Shown: positions 1 through 6,916 of the stretch, piece after piece
Numbering within the stretch: position 1 is the first letter of the stretch
How the letters are laid out: each line of letters begins with the position of its first letter
NCBI GenBank assembly: GCA_027622495.1
Contig: JAQBYL010000124.1
Coordinates: 1 to 10,180 of the forward strand
Length of the DNA stretch: 10,180 nt
Origin: Pseudomonadota bacterium
GTDB taxonomy: Bacteria > Pseudomonadota > Gammaproteobacteria > Pseudomonadales > Azotimanducaceae
Reading direction: 5' to 3'
Translations under genes and position numbers: made by a program
Notes under the pieces: model-generated
Databases searched by the model: none
What the model saw: the letters and a program-made list of their open reading frames with translations, nothing else
Told to the model about the DNA's origin: nothing

Positions 1-100
1 CAATGTTTTTTCCGATCTCGTCCAGCACACGTCGGAGTTCGAACTCGTCAGCTTCGCTGTCAATAACCGCTGACAGCGATTCTTTCAGTTTGTCGGACAT
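1..100 (-). CDS. rseA: RseA/MucA-type anti-sigma-E factor, N-terminal fragment
   Basis: Only the first 33 codons lie in the window; the gene runs off the left edge. The translation starts MSDKLKESLSAVIDSEADEF and continues ELRRVLDEIGKN. This matches the N-terminal cytoplasmic domain of RseA/MucA, the part that binds and inhibits sigma-E. In the family this is a single-pass inner-membrane protein, cleaved stepwise by DegS and RseP to release the sigma factor under envelope stress; none of that later part is visible here. The start is ATG at 98-100, preceded on the minus strand by a purine-rich AGAGGTG about 10 bases upstream, a plausible ribosome binding site. It lies 49 bases downstream of rpoE on the same strand, the usual order, so the two are probably cotranscribed. 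Identification rests on a short peptide plus position next to rpoE. Confidence 0.85.
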   Translation of the reverse strand, partial: MSDKLKESLSAVIDSEADEFELRRVLDEIGKNI

Positions 101-149
101 ATTTCTGTTGCACCTCTAAGTCGGATCTGAGTCGGAAAATACCCATCCA

Positions 150-737
150 TCACGACGCATCCCTGTGTCGTAACAGCGGTTTAATCCGCTCATCTATCGC
201 TTCCCGCGCCCGGAATATTCGCGAGCGCACCGTGCCCACGGGGCAATCCATTATCTGGGCAATTTGCTCGTAGCTTAGACCGTCGAATTCCCGAAGCGTT
301 ACCGCGCTGCGCAGATCTTCGGGTAATGCCGCAATGGCTTGATCAATCTCGCTTTCGAGCTGATCGCGCGCCAAAGCTGATTCAGGATCTTCGCTGTCAT
401 GCAGCATTTCGGAGCCATCGAGAAAAATATCGTCCTGTATGTCGAGATCGGTACTAGGAGGCCGACGACCGCGCGCCACCAGGTGATTTTTCGCCGTGTT
501 GATCGCGATTCTGTACAACCAGGTGTAGAAGGCACTTTCACCACGGAACCGTGGCAGCGCCCTGAACGCTTTGATAAACGCCTCTTGCGCGACGTCTTCC
601 ACTTCCCGTTCATCACGGACGTAGCGGCTGATGAGATTAAGAATCTTCTGCTGGTAACGGGTGAACAACAGGTCGAACGCGGCCTGGTCACCTTTCTGCA
701 CCCGTTTGACCAGTTCCCTATCTGTGTCCTTCGACAA
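150..737 (-). CDS. rpoE: RNA polymerase sigma factor RpoE (sigma-E/AlgU)
   Basis: Extracytoplasmic-function sigma factor that directs RNA polymerase to envelope-stress promoters. In the 195-residue form, sigma region 2 spans about residues 7-90, including the core-binding and -10 recognition segment around DVAQEAFIKAFRALPRFRG (48-66). Sigma region 4 spans about 130-185, with the helix-turn-helix GLSYEQIAQIMDCPVGTVRS (153-172). Sequence and length fit RpoE of E. coli and AlgU of Pseudomonas closely. No ATG exists in frame at the 5' end. The open frame can start at TTG 756-758 (202 residues) or TTG 735-737 (195 residues). I choose 737 because a GGAG lies five bases upstream on the minus strand (743-746) and the N-terminus then matches the E. 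coli length. It is followed by rseA after 49 bases and diverges from nadB. In the family it is autoregulated and held by RseA; I see no clear sigma-E type promoter upstream. Confidence 0.95.
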   Translation of the reverse strand: MSKDTDRELVKRVQKGDQAAFDLLFTRYQQKILNLISRYVRDEREVEDVAQEAFIKAFRALPRFRGESAFYTWLYRIAINTAKNHLVARGRRPPSTDLDIQDDIFLDGSEMLHDSEDPESALARDQLESEIDQAIAALPEDLRSAVTLREFDGLSYEQIAQIMDCPVGTVRSRIFRAREAIDERIKPLLRHRDAS

Positions 738-742
738 TGACG

Positions 743-746
743 CTCC
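743..746 (-). promoter_or_regulatory. Ribosome binding site supporting the rpoE TTG start at 737
   Basis: The minus strand reads GGTCGGAGCGTCA directly before TTG 737, placing GGAG five bases from the start codon. The alternative upstream TTG at 758 is preceded by GC-rich sequence with no purine-rich Shine-Dalgarno element. This is the main argument for the shorter RpoE. Confidence 0.5.
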
Positions 747-786
747 GACCTCATTCAACGCGGCCGATATTCTGCCGCTTCCACTG

Positions 787-796
787 TGCTTATACT
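787..796 (+). promoter_or_regulatory. Candidate -10 promoter element of nadB
   Basis: TATACT at 791-796 differs from the sigma-70 -10 consensus at one position and has a TG at 787-788, close to but one base off the extended -10 spacing. Transcription would start near 803, giving a leader of about 22 bases before the nadB ATG at 825. I see no good -35 hexamer at 16-18 bases spacing. It supports the 825 start over an in-frame GTG at 786, which would lie upstream of this element. Confidence 0.4.
789..794 (-). promoter_or_regulatory. Candidate -10 element of rpoE overlapping that of nadB
   Basis: On the minus strand the same AT-rich core reads TATAAG, a fair -10 hexamer facing rpoE. A start point near 782 would leave a leader of about 45 bases before TTG 737. 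No convincing -35 was found at standard spacing, and I could not find a matching pair of sigma-E elements (a GAACTT-like -35 with a TCTGA-like -10). Weak support. Confidence 0.25.
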
Positions 797-824
797 AGCA
801 GCCCCTGGGCAATGCTGTTCTCGT

Positions 825-2444
825 ATGAGCCAACGGTTTTCCACAGATATTCTGATCATTGGCGGTGGTGCTGCGGGCTTGAGCGCCGCATTGCATCTGG
901 CGCCACATGCACGGGTCACCGTGCTGAGCAAAGGCGATATCGAAAGTGGATCTTCGCACTGGGCACAAGGCGGTGTCGCCGCCGTAACTGATCCGGACGA
1001 CAGTTTCGACTCCCACGTGGAAGATACTCTGACCGCTGGCGCGGGTCTGTGTGACCAGCGGGCAGTGGAGTTCACCGTAGCGGGCGCGCCCGCTGCAATC
1101 AGGGCGCTGCGAAGCTGGGGGGTGAATTTTGATGGTGAGGAAAACGAGTTTCATCTGACCCGCGAAGGCGGCCACAGTTTCCGTCGTGTGCTCCACGTTG
1201 CAGATGCCACCGGTCGGGCGATCACTCAGTCTCTTACCCAGAAAGTGCTCGACCATCCGAGCATCGATCTTATCAATGATCGTGTTGCAATCGACCTGAT
1301 CAATCTGAGTCGACTGGGTCGCCACCCGAGCCGCTGCGCAGGAGCATACGTTCTGAACCGGACCTCCGGTCATGTTGAGGTGTTTCAAGCCCGTTTTGTC
1401 ATTCTGGCAACTGGCGGGGCGAGCAAGGTCTACCTGTACACCAGCAACCCCGACAGCTCAACGGGGGACGGGATTGCCATGGCCTGGCGCGCCGGCTGCC
1501 GAATCGCCAATATGGAATTCAACCAGTTTCATCCGACCTGCCTCTTCCACCCGCATGCCAAGTCGTTTCTCATCTCTGAAGCCGTGCGTGGTGAGGGCGG
1601 CGTGCTGAAGCTGCCGGATGGCTCGCGGTTTATGGATTCGTTTGACCCGCGCGCTGAACTCGCACCACGAGACATCGTCGCCCGGGCCATCGACCATGAA
1701 ATGAAACGGCTGGGCTCGGACTGTGTGTACCTTGATATCTCCCACCGCGGACGGGCGTTTATAAACGAACATTTCCCGACCATCGCCGAACGCTGTGCTG
1801 AATTCGGAATCGACATCGCCCGCGAACCCATCCCGGTGGTTCCCGCCGCGCACTACACCTGCGGAGGTGTCATGGTTGATCTGGAAGGACGCACAGACAT
1901 CCCCGGCCTGTTTGCAATTGGTGAGGTCAGCTGTACCGGGTTACATGGTGCGAATCGCCTGGCAAGCAACTCGCTGCTGGAATGCCTGGTGTACGCTGAC
2001 TCTGCCGCCAGGAGAATCGTCTCGGAACTCGGCCGTCAGCCAAGCCTGGTTCAAGTACCCCACTGGGATGAATCACAAGTCACCGATTCAGACGAAGAAG
2101 TCATCATCTCGCACAACTGGGATGAACTTCGGCGCTTCATGTGGGACTACGTTGGCATAGTGCGAACCACCAAACGTCTGCAGAGGGCACAGCGACGCGT
2201 TGATCTGCTCAAACAGGAGATCCACGAATATTACAGCCACTACCGGGTAACCGCGGATCTGATCGAGCTGCGCAATCTGACAAACGTTGCCGATCTGATC
2301 ATCCGCTCCGCTCTTAAACGCCATGAAAGCAGAGGGCTTCATTTCAATCTCGATTTTCCCGATCAGGACCCCAACGCCGCAGATACGATCCTCTTTCCGG
2401 GCGCGCTGGAAAATATCGATCTGCAACCGCGAAGCATGCCTTGA
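825..2444 (+). CDS. nadB: L-aspartate oxidase NadB
   Basis: FAD enzyme oxidising L-aspartate to iminoaspartate, which NadA converts to quinolinate for NAD synthesis; cytoplasmic. The 539-residue protein is almost exactly family length (E. coli 540). Visible features are the N-terminal dinucleotide-binding motif IIGGGAAGLSAAL (11-23), the flavin-contact segment SGSSHWAQGGVAAV (41-54), ATGGASKVY (195-203), FNQFHPT (232-238), ISEAVRGEGG (250-259), PRDIVARAID (281-290), AHYTCGG (342-348) and HGANRLASNSLLE (374-386). His236, Glu252, Arg282, His343 and Arg378 align with the substrate-site residues of E. coli NadB at a constant offset of eight. The helical C-terminal domain starts near 420. The start is ATG 825; an in-frame GTG at 786 would add 13 residues but covers the likely promoter. 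The gene diverges from rpoE, and its last 101 bases overlap the convergent ygfX-like frame. No frameshift or missing catalytic residue is seen. Confidence 0.97.
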   Translation: MSQRFSTDILIIGGGAAGLSAALHLAPHARVTVLSKGDIESGSSHWAQGGVAAVTDPDDSFDSHVEDTLTAGAGLCDQRAVEFTVAGAPAAIRALRSWGVNFDGEENEFHLTREGGHSFRRVLHVADATGRAITQSLTQKVLDHPSIDLINDRVAIDLINLSRLGRHPSRCAGAYVLNRTSGHVEVFQARFVILATGGASKVYLYTSNPDSSTGDGIAMAWRAGCRIANMEFNQFHPTCLFHPHAKSFLISEAVRGEGGVLKLPDGSRFMDSFDPRAELAPRDIVARAIDHEMKRLGSDCVYLDISHRGRAFINEHFPTIAERCAEFGIDIAREPIPVVPAAHYTCGGVMVDLEGRTDIPGLFAIGEVSCTGLHGANRLASNSLLECLVYADSAARRIVSELGRQPSLVQVPHWDESQVTDSDEEVIISHNWDELRRFMWDYVGIVRTTKRLQRAQRRVDLLKQEIHEYYSHYRVTADLIELRNLTNVADLIIRSALKRHESRGLHFNLDFPDQDPNAADTILFPGALENIDLQPRSMP

Positions 2445-2742
2445 TCCGCTGGCCTGGCCGAATCCGCGGCGCGATGTTCTGTTTTAAAAATCGACGAAGC
2501 GCTTTGAAGTCCGCAGTGGAAAGTTCATCGCGGTACACAATTATCCGACGATATAAACCAGCGTAGTGAATCACAATGGCGTCCGGCAACAGCTGGGCGT
2601 TGCTGATCTGTTGCAAAGACAGCCGTTGATGCCGGTTGGTTTCCGGCCTGCCAAGAACCCACAGACCTGCGATGAGACCCGGCAGACCAAACCAGATCGT
2701 CCAGCCGCAGGCAACAACGAAAGCGGTCAGACAATAGTGCAA
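2344..2742 (-). CDS. ygfX: YgfX-like inner-membrane protein (CptA family), start uncertain
   Basis: Small membrane protein that I assign to the YgfX family from its place directly after sdhE and from its architecture. A hydrophobic segment at about residues 4-30 (LTAFVVACGWTIWFGLPGLI and on) is long enough for one long or two short membrane helices. A soluble domain follows, ending in the family-like ELSTADFKALRRFLKQN (73-89). In E. coli YgfX is described as the partner or toxin of SdhE; I do not infer toxicity here. The first usable start is TTG 2740-2742. The frame remains open upstream to a TGA inside sdhE, without ATG, GTG or TTG. Those extra codons read GLVYRPGTRRQ just before the helix, like the basic lead-in expected of this family, so translation may begin further up, for instance at ATT 2806-2808, two bases after the sdhE stop. 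The C-terminus runs about 40 residues past the usual end and overlaps nadB by 101 bases tail to tail. Family assignment is moderate. Confidence 0.6.
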   Translation of the reverse strand: MHYCLTAFVVACGWTIWFGLPGLIAGLWVLGRPETNRHQRLSLQQISNAQLLPDAIVIHYAGLYRRIIVYRDELSTADFKALRRFLKQNIAPRIRPGQRIKACFAVADRYFPARPERGSYLRRWGPDRENRD

Positions 2743-2810
2743 CTGACGCCGGGTACCCGGCCGGTAAACGAGACCGTCGAGTGGTGAAGGGTGGCCTGGA
2801 TCTGGAATCT

Positions 2811-3065
2811 TTAAGGTGATTTGATCAAGCCGATAACTCGCCTGATCGCTGGATCAGGGACTTGTTCGCGATCCTGCAGCCAGTCGAATATTTCCCAGTC
2901 TTCATGCTCAAGCAGCGCGGCGTATGCCCGTTGATCCTGCTCCGAAAGGGTGTGAAAGCGATTTTCGACAAACGGCAGCAACCGCAACTCGAGCTCCAGC
3001 ATGCCGCGACGGCTGCGCCAGTAAATCCGGTTCTTTTCGCTTTCGGTCAGACTCTTTTCAGTCAT
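2811..3065 (-). CDS. sdhE: FAD assembly factor SdhE
   Basis: Small cytoplasmic chaperone that promotes covalent attachment of FAD to the flavoprotein subunit of succinate dehydrogenase and fumarate reductase. At 84 residues it has normal family length (E. coli YgfY/SdhE 88). The diagnostic RGxxE motif is present as RGMLE (20-24) in RIYWRSRRGMLELELRLLPF. The second conserved part, YAALLEHEDWEIFDWLQDRE (48-67), is the usual acidic and tryptophan-rich helix, so the five-helix fold looks intact. The start is ATG 3063-3065; the ribosome binding site is weak. It is followed on the same strand by the ygfX-like frame, as in many gammaproteobacteria, and diverges from ygfZ across 132 bases. Succinate dehydrogenase genes are not in the window; NadB next door belongs to the same flavoprotein superfamily but binds FAD non-covalently. 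Confidence 0.93.
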   Translation of the reverse strand: MTEKSLTESEKNRIYWRSRRGMLELELRLLPFVENRFHTLSEQDQRAYAALLEHEDWEIFDWLQDREQVPDPAIRRVIGLIKSP

Positions 3066-3197
3066 ATTGCTGGTTCATCCGCGATGGATCATCTGCGTTT
3101 CTACTGCCGATCACACCTGCCCCGTTCAGCCATGACTCGACACTGAGCGTAATGCACGGGACAATTATCATCTTAATTCAACCCAAGCGTATCAGAC
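3066..3197. promoter_or_regulatory. Divergent intergenic region between sdhE and ygfZ
   Basis: This 132-base gap must hold the promoters of both the sdhE-ygfX unit and ygfZ. Its only AT-rich part, 3161-3180, offers TTATCAT facing ygfZ and GATAAT facing sdhE as possible -10 elements, again nearly superimposed. Neither has a good -35 at normal spacing. No terminator, repeat or RNA gene is seen. The call as a promoter region rests mainly on gene orientation. Confidence 0.35.
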
Positions 3198-4058
3198 ATG
3201 CTCCGTCAACAATGGCAGCAGAAGACCTTAACCGACGCCGATGGCGGCAAAAGTGCCCATAGTGAACCAGGTGTGGCATGGCTGAGTGATCTCGGCGTTC
3301 TGGTTTTTCAAGGCAACGACGCGGCGGCTTTTCTGCAGGGTTATCTCACCTGTGACACCGACAAAATCAGTTCCGCACCGGGGGCGTGGGCGATGTGTGA
3401 TCTACGCGGGCGCGTTGTAGCGAACGGTTATGTCTGTGGATCCGCAACGCAGGTCAGCCTGCTTCTGCACGTCAGCCTGTGCTCGACCGTCATCGAATTT
3501 CTGCGCCGCTACATGGTGTTTTCTAAAACAACGGTAACCGATCACACGCAGACCCATCTGGTGTTCGGTCGGGTTGACTGTGCTTCTGATAAAAAATTCT
3601 GGCCCATCGATCAACGCCGTGACCTTGCGCTTGCATGTGATGAAACCGACGCTCAAGCCCTTGCTGCTGCTAACCCGTTGATCGACGAGGCATCATTCTG
3701 GCAGTCGAGGATCAAAGATCAGCTGCCACTGCTTTCGTCCCCTGTCAGCGGCCAGTTCCTGCCGCAGATGCTCAACCTGCAACACGCGGTCGATTTCAAC
3801 AAAGGCTGTTATCTCGGTCAGGAAATCGTTGCCCGGGCGCAACATCGCGGCCAGGTCAAACGACAAGTCAAAACCATGCTTGCGACTGGAACCAGTCCCC
3901 TCATCGGTCAGACGTTGACCGACGCCGCAGGCCAGAAACACGGCACGGTGGTGAATCTTCAGGCGGTGGGCGCAGACAAAACGATGCTGCTCGTTGTTGC
4001 GGCTGACGATGGCGCGACCTCATTCAATACGCCGGACGCAACCTATTCCATCCTGTAA
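3198..4058 (+). CDS. ygfZ: tRNA-modifying/folate-binding protein YgfZ
   Basis: Folate-binding protein of the GcvT-like superfamily, needed in E. coli for the activity of several iron-sulfur enzymes including the tRNA methylthiotransferase MiaB. The signature K-G-C-Y-x-G-Q-E is present as NKGCYLGQEIVARAQHRGQV (201-220), with the conserved cysteine at 204. The N-terminal half shows the aminomethyltransferase-like pattern GVLVFQGNDAAAFLQGYLTCD (33-53) and GAWAMCDLRGRVVANGYV (62-79). It has 286 residues against 326 in E. coli, the difference being spread over loops with no lost core motif. ATG 3198 is chosen as the first in-frame start; no strong Shine-Dalgarno precedes it. It diverges from sdhE and ends 48 bases before the convergent end of mmsB. 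Its position by sdhE fits a shared theme of cofactor maintenance. Confidence 0.92.
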   Translation: MLRQQWQQKTLTDADGGKSAHSEPGVAWLSDLGVLVFQGNDAAAFLQGYLTCDTDKISSAPGAWAMCDLRGRVVANGYVCGSATQVSLLLHVSLCSTVIEFLRRYMVFSKTTVTDHTQTHLVFGRVDCASDKKFWPIDQRRDLALACDETDAQALAAANPLIDEASFWQSRIKDQLPLLSSPVSGQFLPQMLNLQHAVDFNKGCYLGQEIVARAQHRGQVKRQVKTMLATGTSPLIGQTLTDAAGQKHGTVVNLQAVGADKTMLLVVAADDGATSFNTPDATYSIL

Positions 4059-4106
4059 CGACCACTGTTACCTGCATCCGACGCGATCCGCCCGAGGGGC
4101 CTGAAA

Positions 4107-4994
4107 CTACTTTTTACGTAAATACAGCTTCTGGATGCTGGAGAAATCAAGCTGACCTGCATCGGCGGTCTGCTCGTGCAATCTGAACAGGTTGTTTGCA
4201 AGCGATCCAAGCGGCACCGAGCTGCGTGAGGCGAGTGCCGTCTGCATGGCCAGACCCAGATCCTTGATCATCAGATCGACCAGAAAGCCGCCCTGATAAT
4301 TTCTGCTTGCAGGTACTCCACTCATTACCCCCGGATACGGGTTGTAGACGTTGAGAGCCCAGTTGCCACCGGACGACTCCTTCATGATCTGCGAAAGCAC
4401 CGCTGGATCAAGACCGTTACTCACCCCCAGGGCGAGGGCTTCGGCGGTCCCGGCCATCTGGATGGCAAGCAGCATATTGTTGCAGATCTTGGCAATCTGG
4501 CCGGCGCCACTTGCACCGGCGTGGAAGATGTTAGCCCCCATTGCACCGAGGACCGGCCGAGCCCGCTCGAGTGCGAGCGCATCGCCACCAACGATAAAGG
4601 TCAAAGTTCCATTGATTGCCCCACCGGTTCCACCACTCACCGGTGCATCGAGCATCTGGCAACCGTGAGCCTTTGCCGCCGCAGCCACCCGCTGGGCAGT
4701 TTGCGGATCAATGGTGCTGCAGTCGATGATCAGTGTGGACTTCGACATGCCTGAGAGAATGCCGTCATCTCCGATATACAGGCTCTCGACATGGCGACCC
4801 GCCGGTAACATGCTGATGAACACATCAACCCCGGCCGCTGCAGCAGCAGCGGAAGTCTGCGGATGCGCACCACTGACATTCGTCATCAGATCTTCCACAA
4901 GATCGAATACACGTACATCGTGACCAGCGGCAATCAGGTTCGCAGCCATCGGGCTACCCATGTTGCCGAGACCGGCAAAACCTATGGTTGTCAT
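4107..4994 (-). CDS. mmsB: 3-hydroxyisobutyrate dehydrogenase MmsB
   Basis: NAD-dependent oxidation of 3-hydroxyisobutyrate to methylmalonate semialdehyde in valine degradation; cytoplasmic, 295 residues, the normal family size. The Rossmann motif is IGFAGLGNMGSPMAANLIAA (4-23). The substrate loop is DAPVSGGTGGA (116-126). The catalytic lysine is Lys169 in GASGAGQIAKICNNML (160-175), with Asn173 also kept. The C-terminal helical domain carries GGFLVDLMIKDLGLAM, typical of beta-hydroxyacid dehydrogenases. I take ATG 4992-4994 as the start. A TTG directly before it also reads as an in-frame start, but the ATG is in the TGATG overlap with the preceding hydrolase gene (one shared base), the usual sign of coupled translation. 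It is the last gene of the five-gene operon. Related enzymes such as tartronate semialdehyde reductase share these motifs; the neighbours settle the substrate. Confidence 0.95.
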   Translation of the reverse strand: MTTIGFAGLGNMGSPMAANLIAAGHDVRVFDLVEDLMTNVSGAHPQTSAAAAAAGVDVFISMLPAGRHVESLYIGDDGILSGMSKSTLIIDCSTIDPQTAQRVAAAAKAHGCQMLDAPVSGGTGGAINGTLTFIVGGDALALERARPVLGAMGANIFHAGASGAGQIAKICNNMLLAIQMAGTAEALALGVSNGLDPAVLSQIMKESSGGNWALNVYNPYPGVMSGVPASRNYQGGFLVDLMIKDLGLAMQTALASRSSVPLGSLANNLFRLHEQTADAGQLDFSSIQKLYLRKK

Positions 4995-6121
4995 CAAATG
5001 TTCTCCAGATCTGCCAGCGGATTCGCGGGCCAGGGGTCTACGAAGTGAGCCTGGACGTGTGCCACAGGCAAATCGGCGAGCGTCGGGTAACGCCAGATGG
5101 GTGCCTGATCTTTGTCGATCAGTAACGCCCGGATCCCTTCAGCGAAATCAGTGTTCCGTCCGCAGTGACTGGCAACCGTCATTTCCATACGAAAGCTGTC
5201 TGCCAGATTCAGGTCGCGGCATCGCCGCAGCTGCTCCTGGATCACCCCGGCGCTGGAGGTAGCGCCGTTGGCAAAGTTGCGCAGGCCTTTGTCGATCCAG
5301 TCGGATGAACCCATGAGGTTGTGCAGTGATAATGCGGTTTGAGTAATTTCTGCACCTACATCCAGATGCTCAGGCACTTTCACCAGCTCTCCGGCTGGCA
5401 GATCAGATCTGCTGAGCGGTTTGAATGTACCTTCAATCAGCAATTGATCCTGATCCGTGTGACCCGTAAGCTTTAATTCACACAGTTTCGCCACCACGCC
5501 ATCGATGTCGGAACTCGCAATCGCGTGCGTGGCGGTACCGGTTAAAAGCGCATCGCTCGCATTCTGTGGCGCACCGGTCAGGGCCAGAAACACCGCGTGA
5601 TGGCGTGGCATGGACGCAAGCAGGTGCGTCGCCCCCGCATCAGGAAACAGGCCAATGGTTATTTCAGGCATCCCGATCCGGCTTTTTTCTGTGACGATTC
5701 GAACGTTGGCTGCGCTGAATAACCCGAGTCCGCCACCCATCACAATCCCATGACCCAGGCAGACAACCGTTTTCGGAAAGCTGTGTATGGCGTAATCGAG
5801 ACGGTACTCGGCTTCAAAAAAATGGTCGGGGTAGTGATCGCGTATCTCACCCGCGCTGTGGTTTTTCACCATCGCGCGATACAGAGCCTGGATGTCGCCA
5901 CCAGCACAGAATGCCCGTCCCGTCCCGCTCAGCAAAACACAACGGATCTCTTCACGCTGGCGCCAGCCATCCAGAGCTTCCTGAAGAAGCCCGATCATCT
6001 CGAGGCTAAGCGAGTTGAGCGTTGCCTGCGCGTTGAGCTGTGCCTGCGCAAGCACGCCACCGCCGCTCAGCTTGAACTCCTGAAAAACCACGGAAGCCCC
6101 CGTGTTGCCCACTTGATACAT
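4994..6121 (-). CDS. 3-hydroxyisobutyryl-CoA hydrolase (HIBCH type)
   Basis: Crotonase-superfamily thioesterase that hydrolyses 3-hydroxyisobutyryl-CoA to free 3-hydroxyisobutyrate, feeding MmsB and limiting build-up of toxic methacrylyl-CoA. The 375-residue length is typical of HIBCH and about 110 longer than simple enoyl-CoA hydratases. Motifs are RAFCAGGDIQALY (69-81, first oxyanion-hole strand), GIVMGGGLGLF (125-135, second oxyanion-hole loop) and MPEITIGLFPDAGATHLL (151-168). In the last, Glu153 and Asp161 occupy the two acidic catalytic positions that mark hydrolases of this type. The C-terminal helical part carries the usual hydrolase-specific region, including DWIDKGLRNF near residue 280. 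ATG 6119-6121 lies six bases after the stop of the upstream hydratase gene, and its own stop overlaps the mmsB start by one base. Identity is strengthened by the complete pathway around it. Confidence 0.94.
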   Translation of the reverse strand: MYQVGNTGASVVFQEFKLSGGGVLAQAQLNAQATLNSLSLEMIGLLQEALDGWRQREEIRCVLLSGTGRAFCAGGDIQALYRAMVKNHSAGEIRDHYPDHFFEAEYRLDYAIHSFPKTVVCLGHGIVMGGGLGLFSAANVRIVTEKSRIGMPEITIGLFPDAGATHLLASMPRHHAVFLALTGAPQNASDALLTGTATHAIASSDIDGVVAKLCELKLTGHTDQDQLLIEGTFKPLSRSDLPAGELVKVPEHLDVGAEITQTALSLHNLMGSSDWIDKGLRNFANGATSSAGVIQEQLRRCRDLNLADSFRMEMTVASHCGRNTDFAEGIRALLIDKDQAPIWRYPTLADLPVAHVQAHFVDPWPANPLADLENI

Positions 6122-6127
6122 GACGCT

Positions 6128-6916
6128 TCAGCCGTTTACCCACTCAGGAGATCGCTTCTGAAGAAACGCGTTGACCCCTTCTTTCTGATCTGATGTGTCA
6201 AACAAGTCTACAAACGCAGAGCGTTCGACCTGATACGCCTCATTGATGTGACCGGATCTGGCCTTCTGGATCAAGTGTTTGCAGGCGGCAACCGCCGGGG
6301 GTGCCTGTTTGCTCACGGATTCAGCAATTGCCAGAGCCCGGCCAAGGGCCTGGCCCGCATCAACCACTTCTTCAACGAGTCCGATGGTGCGTGCAAGTTC
6401 TGCTCCAATCCGCTCGCCACACAAGATCATCCGTTTAGCCCAGCCTTCGCCCACTGTCCAGGCCAGATTCTGCGTACCCCCACCACATGGCAACAGCCCT
6501 ACGCTTGCTTCAGGAAGCCCCATCACCGCCTGCGTCTCAGCGATGCGTATGTCACAGGCGAGTGCACATTCCAGACCCCCTCCCATGGCAAAACCATTGA
6601 TGGCAGCGATGGAGACACCGCGAAACTCGGCAAGGGTTTCGAAAGCATCGCCAAAGTGAGCAGACATGTCGGATGCCACTCCTTTGTCGCCCGCCGCAAA
6701 CAGTTTGAGGTCGGCGCCTGCTGAGAAAAACTTCTCACCTGCCCCGTGGATGACCAGCGCGTAGATATCTTTGTTTTCGTTTGCCTGTTGTACCAGCGTT
6801 TTGAGCGCCGGAAGACTCACCTCATCCCAGGTGTTCGCCGGCGGGTTATTGATTGTCACGATCAGCGTGTGGCCTCGCTGGTCCACCAGCAGTTTTTCAG
6901 ATGTCGATTCGATCAT
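6128..6916 (-). CDS. Enoyl-CoA hydratase, probably methacrylyl-CoA hydratase
   Basis: Crotonase-fold hydratase of 262 residues, the normal length. In this operon it most likely adds water to methacrylyl-CoA to give 3-hydroxyisobutyryl-CoA. The first oxyanion-hole segment is KFFSAGADLKLF (62-73) and the second is AINGFAMGGGLECALACDIR (105-124). Both hydratase glutamates are present: Glu116 in GGGLEC and Glu136 in GLPEASVGLLPCGGGTQ (133-149). An isomerase or hydrolase would normally lack one of them. The start is ATG 6914-6916, within a four-base ATGA overlap with the end of the acyl-CoA dehydrogenase gene; the next gene begins six bases after its stop. Substrate specificity is inferred from context only; the family includes broad short-chain hydratases, which could also serve isoleucine degradation or beta-oxidation. 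Confidence 0.9.
   Translation of the reverse strand: MIESTSEKLLVDQRGHTLIVTINNPPANTWDEVSLPALKTLVQQANENKDIYALVIHGAGEKFFSAGADLKLFAAGDKGVASDMSAHFGDAFETLAEFRGVSIAAINGFAMGGGLECALACDIRIAETQAVMGLPEASVGLLPCGGGTQNLAWTVGEGWAKRMILCGERIGAELARTIGLVEEVVDAGQALGRALAIAESVSKQAPPAVAACKHLIQKARSGHINEAYQVERSAFVDLFDTSDQKEGVNAFLQKRSPEWVNG

Noticed and set aside
299..754. Minus-strand frame starting at the only ATG near the rpoE start (752-754)
   Set aside because: It is out of frame with RpoE and gives an Arg- and Ser-rich translation without motifs, whereas the RpoE frame is fully conserved.
795..1388. Open frame of 197 codons on the minus strand within nadB
   Set aside because: Antisense to conserved NadB motifs, low-complexity composition with no domain pattern; a by-product of GC-rich codons.
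4059..4106. Bidirectional terminator between ygfZ and mmsB
   Set aside because: The 48-base convergent gap has only short GC pairings (around CCCGAGGGG) and no stable stem followed by a T-run on either strand.
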